A stretch of 64,000 bases of DNA from Rallus limicola (GCA_022605955.1 JAKCOZ010000260.1:186001-250000), one strand, 5' to 3'. Shown: positions 34,335-44,554, counted from the first letter of the stretch. Made by a program: numbers and translations. Notes: generated from the letters alone by a model not told the origin.

Positions 34335-34848
34335 GCAGCATGACCTGAGCAACTCCAGCTTTTCCTTGAAAAGCTGGTAAAGATGGAAGCGGAGCAGGCA
34401 ACAGCATGCTCTGCTGTTAAAGGGTTTGCAGAATTACCCACCCACCCGACAGGTGAAGTGGAGCTCCGCTACGTGGACTACGGAGGCTATGACAGAGCGG
34501 AGATGGAGCAGCTCAGAAAGATCAGGTCTGTAGCTCCTCTGCTGCTGCCACTTGGATTGCTGGGAGTGTGGTCTGGGCTTCTTGGAGGGTCGTTACTTTG
34601 AAACTGAATTCCTGCTAAAGCAACTGATGAATTGCTGTAACCTTCAAGAACACAAGAGTAACTTCTATCTAACTTCTTTGGGTTGATTCCCTTTTCCTTC
34701 AGGTCTGACTTCTTAGCACTGGTTTTCCAAGCAGCATGACCTGAGCAACTTCAGCTTTTCCTTGAAAAGCTGGTAAAGATGAAAGCGGAGCAGGCAACAG
34801 CATGCTCTGCTGTTAAAGGGTTTGCAGAATTACCCACCCACCCGACAG
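34335..34848 (+). repeat. 118-bp direct repeats flanking the Tudor exons
   Basis: 34335-34452 and 34731-34848 are near-identical (gcagcatgacctgagcaac...cacccgacag). Copy 2 has only one (54078-54195) and lacks the 278 bp between. A diverged minus-strand version at 47575-47690 lies in retroviral debris, so the repeat itself is retroviral-derived. Confidence 0.85.
34453..34730 (+). pseudogene. AKAP1-like Tudor-domain exons (only in copy 1)
   Basis: Exon 34453-34525 (acceptor cccgacag, donor atcag|gtctgt) encodes EVELRYVDYGGYDRAEMEQL, the core of the AKAP1 Tudor domain. After a 177-bp intron, 34703 onwards encodes SDFLALVFQ and then runs into the second 118-bp repeat with an immediate stop. Tudor domains bind methylated arginine, and AKAP1 (Tdrd17) acts at the mitochondrial surface with piRNA factors. 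Intact core, truncated end, absent from copy 2. Confidence 0.72.
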
Positions 34849-35229
34849 CTACAGATACGAAGACTCATCGACTAAACCAGGGTATTTCGATTCCTACACA
34901 ATCGTGGTAATTACCAGGGAGAATTTATGTGGGGATGAGCGGGTGGTGGAGAAAGGGGAGGCGGAGGACGCATGGAGACCGCGCAGCGGTCCGGACACTC
35001 AGTTCCCCCCACCTCAGCTCCGCCCCACCACCACCTTTCCCCCCCTCAGACCGAGTGGATGTGATAATTTGCATCTTGCAATGTCATTTGTCTGATCAAT
35101 CGGTTTTCAGTGTTTGTATATGCTTTAGGCTCAGGGATGCGTTTCTCCAACTGAGAGCAAGGCTCTTCACTAAGAAAAAGGATTTTTGACAGCGACCATT
35201 GAAACTGGGCAGCTTACTTTAAAAATGTA

Positions 35230-36720
35230 ACCTGGAAAACAGAAATGTCCTTTTCAGTTGATCAGTGTACAGGATTCAACATGGGAGCAACTAAGGGTCG
35301 TATCACACCTACCACAAGTCTGTGGAACGTGCCTAAATTTTTAAAAGATTGGGTTGATTGGGGTTTTTTGTCAGTATGCTTTTACACACTGATGATTAGG
35401 AAAAATTTGCCTTTTCAGTCTCTACTATGAGCAAGTGTGCTCCCACAAAGCATATAACCTTCAACAACTAGGTAGCAGTACACTGGTAGCTTGAGCACTT
35501 GCTCCAGTATGAAAAAAGCAATCCTTATCTAATCTTTTATCACTACGTGGCGGATAATATTGATTGTGGGGAAAAAACCTGAACACTGAAAGTTTGATTC
35601 ATGACTTAGCAGGACATTTGAAAAGCAAGGGGTTACAGATTGCTCCAGAGAAAATTCCAAAGAAGCCAGTGTGGAACTATTTGGACTGACAAATTGATAA
35701 ATGATGCTCAAAAGTTGCTTAGAGATATTAACTGGTTTCGGTCGTTGTGTGGTATTATGCATCAGTATTTGATTACCCATATTTGCAGCCCCTCTGAACT
35801 AACTGGCTGACTCAGGGTCTAGCAGGGAGAAATGAGAGAGCAGACAGGCTGGTAGCACCAACATGGACTGCTGCTTTGCACAAGCTGAGAAGTCGCATGG
35901 ATCTTTTTTTTTAACAGTTTGCTAAGGTCCTTCAACAACAATACCACTTCTTGGTTGCTGAGGCTAAAGGCATTGTACAGTTGTACCTAGACTGTCAGCA
36001 GTTCAACAGTGGCCTTGCCCCTGGCATCAATCCTCGTGGCACAGGCCCACTGGAAGTTTGGCAAATGGACGTTACACACGTCCCAGAATTTGGTCGGCAA
36101 AAGTATGTCCATGTTTGTATAGATCCTGTTTTTCTGGCAGTGTGGGGCTACTGCACAAACGGGGGAATCTAGTCAACATGTCCAACACCACGTGTGCTCT
36201 GTTATAGCAGCACTTGGGTACCCCGTCAGATCAAAACAGACAGTGACAGCCCAGAATATATAGCACAAGCAATACAAACCTTTTTCCTTACCAATTATGG
36301 GCTATTACCTAGGACATTACTGTGCAACAGGGACATCCCATTCACCTACAGGCCAAGCCATAGTGGAACATGTGAATCAAACAAGACAGTTTGGTACCTC
36401 CAACGGTGAAATATGCAGTAGGATTAGAGGAGATTTGAAAGGGAACAAAAAAACCCCCAAAACCACAACAAAAAAAAACAAAAGAAAAGGAAAAGAAAGT
36501 CAATGTCAGGTGTTAATAAGACAGGTACTAATTTGGGGAAGGAGATCTGCCTGTGTCATTACAGATATGGGAACCAAGTGGATAAAGCCATGGACCCAGA
36601 AGAAATCGAGCCTGCGTGAACCAGGATGGGATCCTGACCGCAGTAGCTGAAGTCAAGTGTTCCAGCTGCAGCCACGATGGACCATGGATTTTGCTGTGGG
36701 ACATTTTGAACCATCTAACA
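35230..36720 (+). pseudogene. Degenerate retroviral pol (RT, RNase H, integrase), copy 1
   Basis: Broken plus-strand pol. 35540-35800 shows RT pieces (LIHDLAGHLKSKG-like, INDAQKLLRDINW) with stops. 35830-35870 has an RNase H tail (ERADRLV). 35951-36172 encodes integrase core wording (GINPRGTGPLEVWQMDVTH). The integrase second Asp region (KTDSDSPEY) and C-terminus (DMGTKWIKPW) follow in other frames. Many frameshifts. It belongs to an older relative of the young provirus. Copy 2 lies at about 54581-56071. Confidence 0.8.
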
Positions 36721-37543
36721 GGGTCTGAAATATGCATGTGTTTGTGGTAAATGAAAGATAGGGAAATAGTGATTTCTGCACAGCCTAAGAACACAGACTA
36801 CAATGGGTGCCTGCACATAAATGTGAGGCTGATGTTACCTGCACTCCTGACACTCCTGATTGGCGCAGCAAACAAATACAATAGCAAAGGTATTAAGGTA
36901 CTTAGCTACAGACTTGTGCAGCGCTTGAGTTTTGTTGCTCTCTCATGATATGTGCTGCAGGAATCTGTCTGGCCACTCAGCATTCAGCAATTAATAAACC
37001 AAACCCAAAAGATACTACAAAAACAAGCAAACAAAAAAAGAGAGAAGAAAACAAACAGAAAACAAGAAAAGGGGAATTCTCTGCATTGGACAATTGGTTT
37101 CATGAGTGGGCGTTTCAGGGTGGATATTGTCCATGGTCACATTTGGATTATTGAATTTGGTAATTATGGTACCTGTCTGACATTTACTGCCATGCTTGCT
37201 GAGCTTTCTGCAAAGGGCCCTTGCAGAGACCTCTAACAAGCAGATACTAGAAAGAAAAGGAAAAAATTGTCAGGGAAGAGAGCAGGCCTGCCAGCGGTCT
37301 GGCTCTCCTCACAAAGACACAGGCTCTGACAATATCCTTGAATTTCCCAGGAAACAGGCAAATTATTTCTGCTGAGAGGGATTTGGTAAGCACCTTTTCA
37401 AAACACAGCGGCCTTGAAGGCAGGTGGACAGACTGCCTTAAACCAAGGAGTTGTGAGAAGCTATTGGGAAGTAAGCGAACAGGTCATGACCTATCCATAA
37501 GAAGAGGGTCAAAACACGGCAGGTGTGCAGATAACTTGTAGAC
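36721..37543 (+). pseudogene. Degenerate env region of the old plus-strand provirus, copy 1
   Basis: By position this is env, between integrase and the transmembrane-tail sequence seen in copy 2 (57268-57500). Only short frames remain, and an A-rich patch lies at 37005-37060. It is cut off by the LTR of the young provirus. Confidence 0.45.
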
Positions 37544-37907
37544 TGCCGCAATTGAGGGACGGGACACCGCTTAATGTAAGCATAGTGATCGTTTTATTGT
37601 ACGCACACAATAGTTTTTATAGTTTCTAGCTACAGAAGAACAAAGCGTGTTCTGTACTGATTGGTTAACATAAGATCGTCTCATAGCTGTCTATAAGTCG
37701 TAGATGTTGCTAGGGTAGTGTGTTATCTTCGCCTTGCTGCTTTAGTTACAAAATAATCACCACGGAATGTTTTCGCTTCACAAGGTCCTGTGGCGTCCTG
37801 CTTATCAGGTCTCCCACAGTTTTCGTCCGACCAAGGCGATCACATCTTGGTCACATCCTTCATCGTGTAACTCTTCGGGTGCAGAACCATCTTTTACTTT
37901 TCCCACA
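37544..37907 (-). repeat. 3' LTR of the provirus
   Basis: 364 bp, TG...CA on the minus strand (starts TGTGGGAAAAG, ends TTGCGGCA). Minus-strand TATA box TATAAAAA at 37614-37621 and poly(A) signal AATAAA at 37593-37598. Differs from the 5' LTR at four bases. Confidence 0.95.
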
Positions 37908-38986
37908 TCTCCCCCGTTCTGTTGGACAATAAGAACTTTGTGAATAGAGTTAGATATCATTTTTTGTATACACTGTAAAAAGCATGGCAAACAAATTAAA
38001 AATACTAAAATGACAAGCACAATATACAGCATCGTTTTTATCAAACTTTTTATCCATCCTGTGAAACCCCAGCTAGAAAACAGTTTATCTAGCCAGTCCC
38101 ATCTGTCGTCTTCTCGGAGTTTTGTAACTCTGTTCTTAAGTTGTTGTATGCTGGCATGGATCGATTCAGAGTGATCCGAGAGATTCATACAACACATGCC
38201 TTCAAAATCCTCACATCCATGCCCTAGAGCTAAAAGCAAAAAGTCTATAGCAGCGCGATTTTGTAAAGTTGCATGTCGTACACTATCTACATCAAGTAAG
38301 AGACCAGAAAGTGCCTCACTAGTAGCATTGGTTTGTTTTGCTAGCCAACATCCCAATTTGTCCAAAGTGCCCAGTGCTTTTGCAGCTGCGACACCAGGGG
38401 CAAGGAGGGAGGCCATAAAGCGTTGCTCAAAGTTCCAAAAATTTATATTGTCATTACACTCGGCAGTAAAGGCGTGAGTTAACCGTTTCCTTCGAGAGTG
38501 AATCTTGCGCATTTGTAAAACGCTAGATGTGTTGGGGGTAAGGAGTGAAAGGCGTCCCAAACTACAAGGGCCTCCTTTAATGTGTGAAGGTATGCCTGCC
38601 CACGCCCGGTCCCCACAAATAAAAAATATGCCAGGTGGTAATGCTACGGGCATATTTGTGGAGTGTGATATGTTGCTCGATGTATAATTACACCAAGCTG
38701 TTTCATTGCGAAATATGGGGTGCATGGGGGATACATCCCATGCCCGTGATTGATTCTTCCCTGTATAGTTGAACTTAACACAAAAATCCATTTTTACTGA
38801 TCCCAATAGTTCAATCTCTTGGGGTTCTAAACTGAGCTGTGGCCTATATGGTGTCCACCCATCCCAATTATCTGTGGGATTGGCCATCAGGCCCGATTGC
38901 AGACTACTGCACAACCCTGTCCACTTATCAAGTGGTAATCCTACTAGACAAGTAGAAAAGGGGTTTTCTGGAGAGGCAGTGGCCAA
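37805..38986 (-). pseudogene. env: env of the provirus, surface part short, transmembrane part intact
   Basis: 393-codon minus-strand frame that opens at TTG, not ATG. Surface part to residue ~160 with several Asn-glycosylation sites. Furin-type RRKR at 165-168. The transmembrane subunit has a CX6CC motif (258-266) and a membrane span about 316-340, then a ~50-residue tail. The transmembrane subunit resembles avian alpharetroviruses. The only well-placed ATG, overlapping the pol stop at 39078-39082, begins a leader-like hydrophobic frame that is out of frame with this body and stops early, so env is probably inactive. Expression through a spliced leader, as in some avian retroviruses, cannot be excluded. 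The last codons overlap the 3' LTR. Confidence 0.85.
37908..37919 (-). other. Polypurine tract of the provirus
   Basis: Minus strand AACGGGGGAGA directly before the 3' LTR start TGTGGG, as required for plus-strand DNA priming. It lies inside the env frame. Confidence 0.85.
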
Positions 38987-39077
38987 GCAGAGAGTATCTT
39001 GACCTGTTAGGTTTGCCAGTGTAACCCATATGTTAACCTTAGGGAAAAATGGGGGGAAAACAAAAGCAAAAGGAATA

Positions 39078-41660
39078 TCATGATGGTGGTTTCCGGGTAG
39101 GCGGCGAAGCGTCCGTGTCTAGTTCTTCGGCTGAGGCCGTCGTCAATGGTTCTCTAAAGGGTTTAACATTCTTCGCCGGGATCCACCGCGGACCACGTTC
39201 TGTGGAAACACAAGCATAACCCCTGCCCCAGGTAACAAGTGGGTAAGGGCCTAAAATTTTTCCTGTTTCTAGGTCCTTTATTAAAACTGGTGCCTTTTTT
39301 GATTCTGTAAATTCTTGGCTCATACTAAAGTGTCGAACAATAGGGGGATTCTGATCCATAAAAGAGCAATTTAAAAAATTGAAAACATACAATGCTTTCT
39401 GTAGTCTTTCTCCTGGGGTTGCCCTTCCCATTCCCCCTTTTTGTTTTTGTAAAATATTTTTTAGAGACTGGTGAGAGCGCTCGATAAGGGATTGGCCAGT
39501 AGGAGAATGAGGTATTCCTGTAATATGTGTAATGCCCCAGGTATTAAAAAAGGCTTGTAAAGTGACAGAAATATATGCAGGTCCATTATCTGTTTTTATT
39601 TTTTGGGGTATTCCTAAGGTGGCAAAGGCCTGTAGAAGATGGCGTTTAACATCGCGAGCCTTTTCTCCCGTATGACAGGAGGCATATAAGGCTCCAGAAA
39701 AAGTATCTATTGAGACATGTATATATTTTTGTTTTCCAAATTCTGAATAGTGTGTGACATCAGTTTGCCATAATTGTAAGGCTTGCAGTCCTCGGGGGTT
39801 GATTCCACCCGCGACTGATGGGAAAGACACATGTTGGCAATCAGGACATGTAGCAATAATTTCTGTTGCCTGTTGTGTAGTGATATTGAAGGAGCGTTTT
39901 AATGCCCCGGCATTCTGGTGAAAAAAGGAATGGCTAAGCCTTGCTTGGGCAAAAAGATCTGGAAGGATTTGTGCCGTAAGGGTTAATAGGTCAGCTTGTC
40001 TGTTTCCTTCTGCAATATAGCCTGGTAAAGTGGTATGCGATCGAACATGCATAATAAAATATGGAGTTAGTCTGGAATCCAACAGGGCAATAAGTTCCTG
40101 TAACAGATCGAATAAAAGAGGGTTAGAAACATCTTTCAAAACAGCGGCTTCTGCGCGTTGAACAATACCGGCAACATAGGCAGAATCAGTAATTATGTTA
40201 AGAGGTTCTGACCATTTGCGAAAAACACGTACAACTGCTGCAAGTTCTACAATTTGAGGCGAGCCTGGTGCTAGAGAAATATCTGAGTTCCATTTTTGGG
40301 TTTGCTGGTCCCACCAGATGATTACAGACTTATGAGTTTTTCCGGATCCATCTGTAAACACTGTAAAAGCTTCCAAAGGCGTCTCACTTCTCTTTGGTTT
40401 CTGTGAAAGTTGAAAGTCAAGGTGTAAAAGTTTATGAGCTGGCAGGTGAGAAGAGATCTGTCCAGAATAGTCAGCGAGAGCCATGGCAAAGGCGTCCGAT
40501 TGATGGTATAGCCATGAAAGATAAGTTCTGACTACTGGCAGGTATATGTGTGTAAAGTCAATGCCTGCCAGAGCTAGCAGTCGTTGTCGTGCTTTAAGGA
40601 TCAGAGAGGCAAACATTTCATGCTGCGCAAATATAGTCTTTGAGGGTTGATGTGATAAAAATATCCACTCAATAATTAACAATGGGTCTTTCTGCGCAAT
40701 ATCCCATTGAAAGATGAGGGCATATGGCTGTCTTGTGGGATTTAAAATTGTTAGATAAAATGGAAGGTCTGGATCACCACGGTGTGCCTGTCTAGATTCA
40801 ATAGCTTCAGTAACTTTTGTAATGGCCTTCTGAGAAGGTTTGTCTAATGTTCTTGGAGCACAAATGTTAGTGTCCCCTTTCAAAAGTTTAAAAAGAGGAT
40901 CAAGATCAGAGTTTGTAATTCCTAATAAGGGACGAACCCAGTTTATGGTTCCCAGGAGTTTTTGCACATCATTCAAAGTGGCTATTTTTGTGTTTAGGTT
41001 AAGTGATTGGGGTGCTATGGTTTTCGATCGTATCAGCCAGCCCAAATATTTCCATGGGGATATTGATTGAATTTTTTCAGAGGCAACACAGAATCCAGCT
41101 GTATTTACAGCCTTGATGACAAGGGCTACGGCCTTCTGCATGTCTTTGTCATGAGATGCGGCTACAAGGATGTCGTCCATGTAATGGTATAGCAAAATAG
41201 CAGGCATAGATTTTCTGATTGGGCTTAAAATTTTTGCTATATACCATTGGCATATTGTTGGACTATTTTTCATTCCTTGTGGCAGCACGATCCAATGGAA
41301 TCGGCGTAAAGGTTCCTGTACGTTGACACTTGGAATTGAAAAAGCAAATTTGGGTGCATCTTGAGGGTGTAAAGGTATGTTAAAAAAGCAATCTTTTAAA
41401 TCAATTACTGTAAGATGCCAATTCCGAGGTAACATAGTTGGTGAGGGGAGCCCCGGTTGAAGGGGTCCCATGTCTTCCATAGCGTCATTGATTTTTCTAA
41501 GATCATGAAGTAGGCGCCACTTGCCACTTGGTTTTTTGATAACAAAAACAGGAGAATTCCATGGACTAACAGAGGGTACCACATTGCCTTTTTGTAATTG
41601 TTCTTCTACTAGGTCATTTAAAGCGCGAAGTTTCTCGATAGGAAGGGGCCATTGATCCAC
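39078..41660 (-). CDS. pol: pol of the provirus (reverse transcriptase, RNase H, integrase)
   Basis: 860-codon open frame. RT: LPQGMKNSP and YMDD (160-163). RNase H acidic residues Asp437, Glu472, Asp492 and Asp557. Integrase zinc site His577, His581, Cys605, Cys608 and catalytic triad Asp634, Asp691, Glu727 with the classical 35-residue spacing of the last two. The first codon shown is GTG. The real protein would be reached by frameshift from the upstream pro frame (pol is in a different frame from protease). No internal stop was seen, so pol itself looks intact. The stop overlaps the candidate env ATG. Confidence 0.95.
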   Translation of the reverse strand: MDQWPLPIEKLRALNDLVEEQLQKGNVVPSVSPWNSPVFVIKKPSGKWRLLHDLRKINDAMEDMGPLQPGLPSPTMLPRNWHLTVIDLKDCFFNIPLHPQDAPKFAFSIPSVNVQEPLRRFHWIVLPQGMKNSPTICQWYIAKILSPIRKSMPAILLYHYMDDILVAASHDKDMQKAVALVIKAVNTAGFCVASEKIQSISPWKYLGWLIRSKTIAPQSLNLNTKIATLNDVQKLLGTINWVRPLLGITNSDLDPLFKLLKGDTNICAPRTLDKPSQKAITKVTEAIESRQAHRGDPDLPFYLTILNPTRQPYALIFQWDIAQKDPLLIIEWIFLSHQPSKTIFAQHEMFASLILKARQRLLALAGIDFTHIYLPVVRTYLSWLYHQSDAFAMALADYSGQISSHLPAHKLLHLDFQLSQKPKRSETPLEAFTVFTDGSGKTHKSVIIWWDQQTQKWNSDISLAPGSPQIVELAAVVRVFRKWSEPLNIITDSAYVAGIVQRAEAAVLKDVSNPLLFDLLQELIALLDSRLTPYFIMHVRSHTTLPGYIAEGNRQADLLTLTAQILPDLFAQARLSHSFFHQNAGALKRSFNITTQQATEIIATCPDCQHVSFPSVAGGINPRGLQALQLWQTDVTHYSEFGKQKYIHVSIDTFSGALYASCHTGEKARDVKRHLLQAFATLGIPQKIKTDNGPAYISVTLQAFFNTWGITHITGIPHSPTGQSLIERSHQSLKNILQKQKGGMGRATPGERLQKALYVFNFLNCSFMDQNPPIVRHFSMSQEFTESKKAPVLIKDLETGKILGPYPLVTWGRGYACVSTERGPRWIPAKNVKPFREPLTTASAEELDTDASPPTRKPPS

Positions 41661-41692
41661 CCAAATAGGGGTATCTGTTTTCCATGTAATTT

Positions 41693-41989
41693 TTAGAGTG
41701 TCGCGCTCCTCAATGGCCCCTCAAAAAAATGTGTTTTTAATGTCACTCCCCATTGTGTTAGTACATCACGTCCCCATAAAACCATTGGTATTGGTAAAAC
41801 AAAGGGTTTAACTGTGGCTATATGCCCTTCAGGGCCTTCAATAGTGACTGAGTGGAGGCTTTGTAGGCTTGTGCCGGTTCCTCCTACCCCCGCAAGGGCC
41901 TGAGGGGTGGAAGTCAAGGGCCAATGTGGGGGCCACTTTGCCTGTGAGATAACTGTAACATCAGCTCCAGTATCTAAGATTCCTTGCAA
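41693..41989 (-). CDS. pro: Retroviral aspartic protease of the provirus
   Basis: Frame with the active-site motif LDTGAD (residues 5-10) and the C-terminal GRDVLTQWG helix (GRD 73-75). Same frame as the dUTPase frame upstream, separated from it by a TAG at 42011-42013. It opens at TTG after that stop, so it would not be made in the usual gag-pro readthrough unless the stop is bypassed. Confidence 0.88.
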   Translation of the reverse strand: MQGILDTGADVTVISQAKWPPHWPLTSTPQALAGVGGTGTSLQSLHSVTIEGPEGHIATVKPFVLPIPMVLWGRDVLTQWGVTLKTHFFEGPLRSATL

Positions 41990-42010
41990 AAGATATCTTT
42001 GTCCGGACTG

Positions 42011-42610
42011 CTACAAAGTAGCTTTGCACATGGGACGATGTGGGGATATGTTTTGTGTCCAATAAATTGAAGGAGTGCCCGTAGACCCAAAATTGCCTTC
42101 CCTAATGGGTAATAGTTCGGCTGTGGCAGGGTCCTTTTGCGATCCCAAAAAGGGTACCAATTGAGCGATTCGGCTACCTGCTGAAATAGTACAAGGGGGA
42201 AAAGGAGTCCAAGCCATTATTGCAATGTTGCCCACCGCGTCTGCGTCCACCACTCCAGGGAGTACAAAAAGTCCTGTAAGCGTGGTAGAAGACCTACCAA
42301 TGATTAGGGCGTTTTGTTTTCCCAGAGTAGAGCTGTCACTAGTGGTGGGCAGCAGGTGGACCGTGGAATCAAGTAAGGTTACTGTGTGGGCGGTTGCCAA
42401 GTCCAGTCCGGCACTGCCTGCGGTTGCTGGACATAGACCTGTGGCGTTGGCTGTGTCTGGACTCCCCCTTGTGCTGTAGCTGCATTTAGCGGAATTTGTT
42501 TCTGCACGCGCCGCTGATTCGCGCTCCGTGGCTTGTTTCCCTGGAGGGGCCGCCCCTGGGCATTGTATTTCGAGCGGCATTGACTTGTATAATGCCGCCC
42601 TTTTTGGCAT
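42011..42610 (-). CDS. dUTPase domain of the provirus
   Basis: 199-codon frame overlapping the end of gag by 232 nt in another frame, consistent with -1 frameshifting. dUTPase motifs: AGLDL (67-71), GRSS (105-108), GVVDAD (119-124), RIAQL. dUTPase in the pro frame is a betaretrovirus-type feature that limits uracil incorporation. The aromatic residue that usually follows GVVDxD is Ala here (DADAVG), so activity is uncertain. It ends at the TAG before the protease. Confidence 0.85.
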   Translation of the reverse strand: MPKRAALYKSMPLEIQCPGAAPPGKQATERESAARAETNSAKCSYSTRGSPDTANATGLCPATAGSAGLDLATAHTVTLLDSTVHLLPTTSDSSTLGKQNALIIGRSSTTLTGLFVLPGVVDADAVGNIAIMAWTPFPPCTISAGSRIAQLVPFLGSQKDPATAELLPIREGNFGSTGTPSIYWTQNISPHRPMCKATL

Positions 42611-44007
42611 CTGGGACAGACGCCTGGCGCTTTTGTCTGTGCCTGAGGCTTTGCCGGGCAGCTGTTTCTGAGGTGCCCGGGCTTTCCGCAGTTAAAGCAG
42701 GTAGGGGAGGTTCTCATAGCGGCGAAGGCGGCAGCCATAGCCTCAAACTTATGCTCCACTGTCCCTACACGGTTGCATGCCTCAACCATTTCAACTAAAG
42801 TAGGGTTTTTGTTTGGTAAAGCCTGTAAGACTCGTTTACAGTCCGCGTTAGCATTCTCTACAGCCAGTTTTAAAAGCAATATTTCTCTTGCCTCCGTGTT
42901 TTCAATCTGTTTTTCTAATGCCAGTCTTAGTCTATCTATAAACTGCATATAAGACTCACAGGGTTCCTGCACTATGGCAGTAAAAGCCTTTTGTGGTTTT
43001 TGAGGATCAGGAGTTTTCAAAAGAGCCTTTTTTGCTTCCTCGCGTACAGCTCTTAGAGCTTCCCTTGGGATTTCTCTGGTTTGCGCTACGGGGTCGGCAT
43101 ATGGCCCCGTCCCCATTAAATGTTCCAAGGTTAACGCAGCCATATTTGCATCAGCATGCCCTATATAGGTGGTCAGAAGGGTTTGTAACCCTTGTCTCCA
43201 TTGTGATTCCCACAATGTGTATTGTATAGGTGTACAAAGCAATTGTGCGAGAGATTTTAGGTCATGGGGTGTCATAATATAAGTATCGAAAACAGACGAT
43301 AACATACTGATAAAGTAGGGAGAAGAAAGACCGTGATCCGTAGCTGTACGACGCAGTTCCTTAATCACAGAAAAAGACAGAGGTTCCCACTGAGCCCCGC
43401 GCCCTTGATACATGACCGGTGCTACAATTTTTTGTGCCACCTCCAAGTCCCCTTCCCTTAACGCTTGCCGTTTTATTTGGGTCCATACGTTATGTGGGTC
43501 AGGGGGGAACAAATCCGGCTCATCTTCCGAGTTTATAGGACCAGGAACAAAGGGGTCATCTTCAGGAGGGTAATTTACCAATACCTTTTTGTTTGAGGAT
43601 GGCTTTGGCATTAATGGAGGTTCGGTTTTGGAGGGAGGGGGCAGCTCCGGTGGGGCTGAAGGAAGGACAGGGGAATCATCCCCGTCAGGATCATTTTCGG
43701 GCGGTAGATTTGCTCTGTTTGAGCGCTCTTGTTCCTTTAAAGCTTCGAAAATAATTCTCCACCAAGGGAGTAGTTTCTGTGCTTGGGAGTCGCCCTTTGT
43801 GGCTCCGTTCCATAGTTTAACTCCCACAGTGTCCCATATATTTGTTGTAAAAATACTCGATGCAGTGACGGTAGGAATATTAACTTGGACCCACTTCAAA
43901 GTACATTTAAGATCATGGCCCGAAATAGTCTTATCGTGTTTTGCCAGTAAGGCTTTCATGAGTTCATAAACGTCCCTTTCCATGGGGGTCGAAGCTTGCC
44001 CTCCCAT
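42379..44007 (-). CDS. gag: gag of the provirus
   Basis: 542-codon intact frame starting MGGQAS, a myristoylation-type N-terminus. Matrix-like first ~100 residues. A PSAP late-domain motif at 116-119 (recruits TSG101 for budding). Capsid major homology region about 345-365. Two CCHC zinc knuckles at 437-450 and 464-477 in nucleocapsid. The ATG is 183 nt from the 5' LTR. Full-length for this class, no breaks. Confidence 0.95.
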   Translation of the reverse strand: MGGQASTPMERDVYELMKALLAKHDKTISGHDLKCTLKWVQVNIPTVTASSIFTTNIWDTVGVKLWNGATKGDSQAQKLLPWWRIIFEALKEQERSNRANLPPENDPDGDDSPVLPSAPPELPPPSKTEPPLMPKPSSNKKVLVNYPPEDDPFVPGPINSEDEPDLFPPDPHNVWTQIKRQALREGDLEVAQKIVAPVMYQGRGAQWEPLSFSVIKELRRTATDHGLSSPYFISMLSSVFDTYIMTPHDLKSLAQLLCTPIQYTLWESQWRQGLQTLLTTYIGHADANMAALTLEHLMGTGPYADPVAQTREIPREALRAVREEAKKALLKTPDPQKPQKAFTAIVQEPCESYMQFIDRLRLALEKQIENTEAREILLLKLAVENANADCKRVLQALPNKNPTLVEMVEACNRVGTVEHKFEAMAAAFAAMRTSPTCFNCGKPGHLRNSCPAKPQAQTKAPGVCPRCQKGRHYTSQCRSKYNAQGRPLQGNKPRSANQRRVQKQIPLNAATAQGGVQTQPTPQVYVQQPQAVPDWTWQPPTQ

Positions 44008-44170
44008 TTCGATTACCCGCAGCTCACCTCACTCCGATGAGGGATTGTTAGCCGGCTTCTGCTTCCTTTCAGCAGTTCAATCTCGTAGTTCTGCGGGAGT
44101 TGCGACCGGCTGCCAGATAGGCAGTTTTCCGTTTCTTCGGATTCCGAGCTGTCCGTTCCTTTCGAAACGA

Positions 44171-44188
44171 ATCACGTCGGGGTCACCA
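44171..44188 (-). other. Primer binding site, tRNA-Trp
   Basis: Minus strand TGGTGACCCCGACGTGAT, two bases from the LTR, is complementary to the 3' end of vertebrate tRNA-Trp. tRNA-Trp priming is the known habit of avian alpharetroviruses, and differs from the lysine tRNAs used by many betaretroviruses. Confidence 0.9.
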
Positions 44189-44190
44189 TT

Positions 44191-44554
44191 TGCCGCAATT
44201 GAGGGACGGGACACCGCTTAATATAAGCATAGTGATCGTTTTATTGTACGCACACAATAGTTTTTATAGTTTCTAGCTACAGAAGAACAAAGCGTGTTCT
44301 GTACTGATTGGTTAACATAAGATCGTCTCATAGCTGTCTATAAGTCGTAGATGTTGCTAGGGTAGTGTGTTATCTTCGCCTTGCTGCTTTAGTTACAAAA
44401 TAATCACAACGGAATGTTTTCGCTTCACAAGGTCCTGTGGCGTCCTGCTTATCAGGTCTCCCACAGTTTTCGTCCGACCAAGGCAATCACATCTTGGTCA
44501 CATCCTTCATGGTGTAACTCTTCGGGTGCAGAACCATCTTTTACTTTTCCCACA
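44191..44554 (-). repeat. 5' LTR of the provirus
   Basis: 364 bp. AATAAA at 44240-44245 on the minus strand. It ends on the window's right against catacctgaag, a sequence homologous to the interior of the LTR-like element at 33065. It is not the expected continuation of the left flank. Confidence 0.95.

Larger units (their letters stand above)
31928..37543. repeat. Direct duplication 2, copy 1
   Basis: Matches 51671-56894 in the same orientation (offset 19743, then about 19347-19351 after position 34850). Differences are sparse. The only large one is a 396-bp segment (34335-34730) absent in copy 2. The match ends exactly at the provirus LTR. Confidence 0.9.
37544..44554 (-). mobile_element. 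Nearly complete endogenous retrovirus (provirus)
   Basis: 7.0 kb provirus on the minus strand: 5' LTR 44191-44554, PBS, gag, dUTPase/protease, pol, env, PPT, 3' LTR 37544-37907. The two 364-bp LTRs differ at four positions (about 1.1%), so it is young compared with the debris around it. gag, pro and pol lie in three frames as in betaretrovirus-like elements, while the env transmembrane part and the tRNA-Trp PBS are alpharetrovirus-like. The flanks do not form a target-site duplication. Defects: a stop between dUTPase and protease and an out-of-frame env start. Confidence 0.95.

Noticed and set aside
42225..43969. Plus-strand frames opposite gag (e.g. 43589-43969)
   Set aside because: Antisense shadows of the gag and dUTPase frames.
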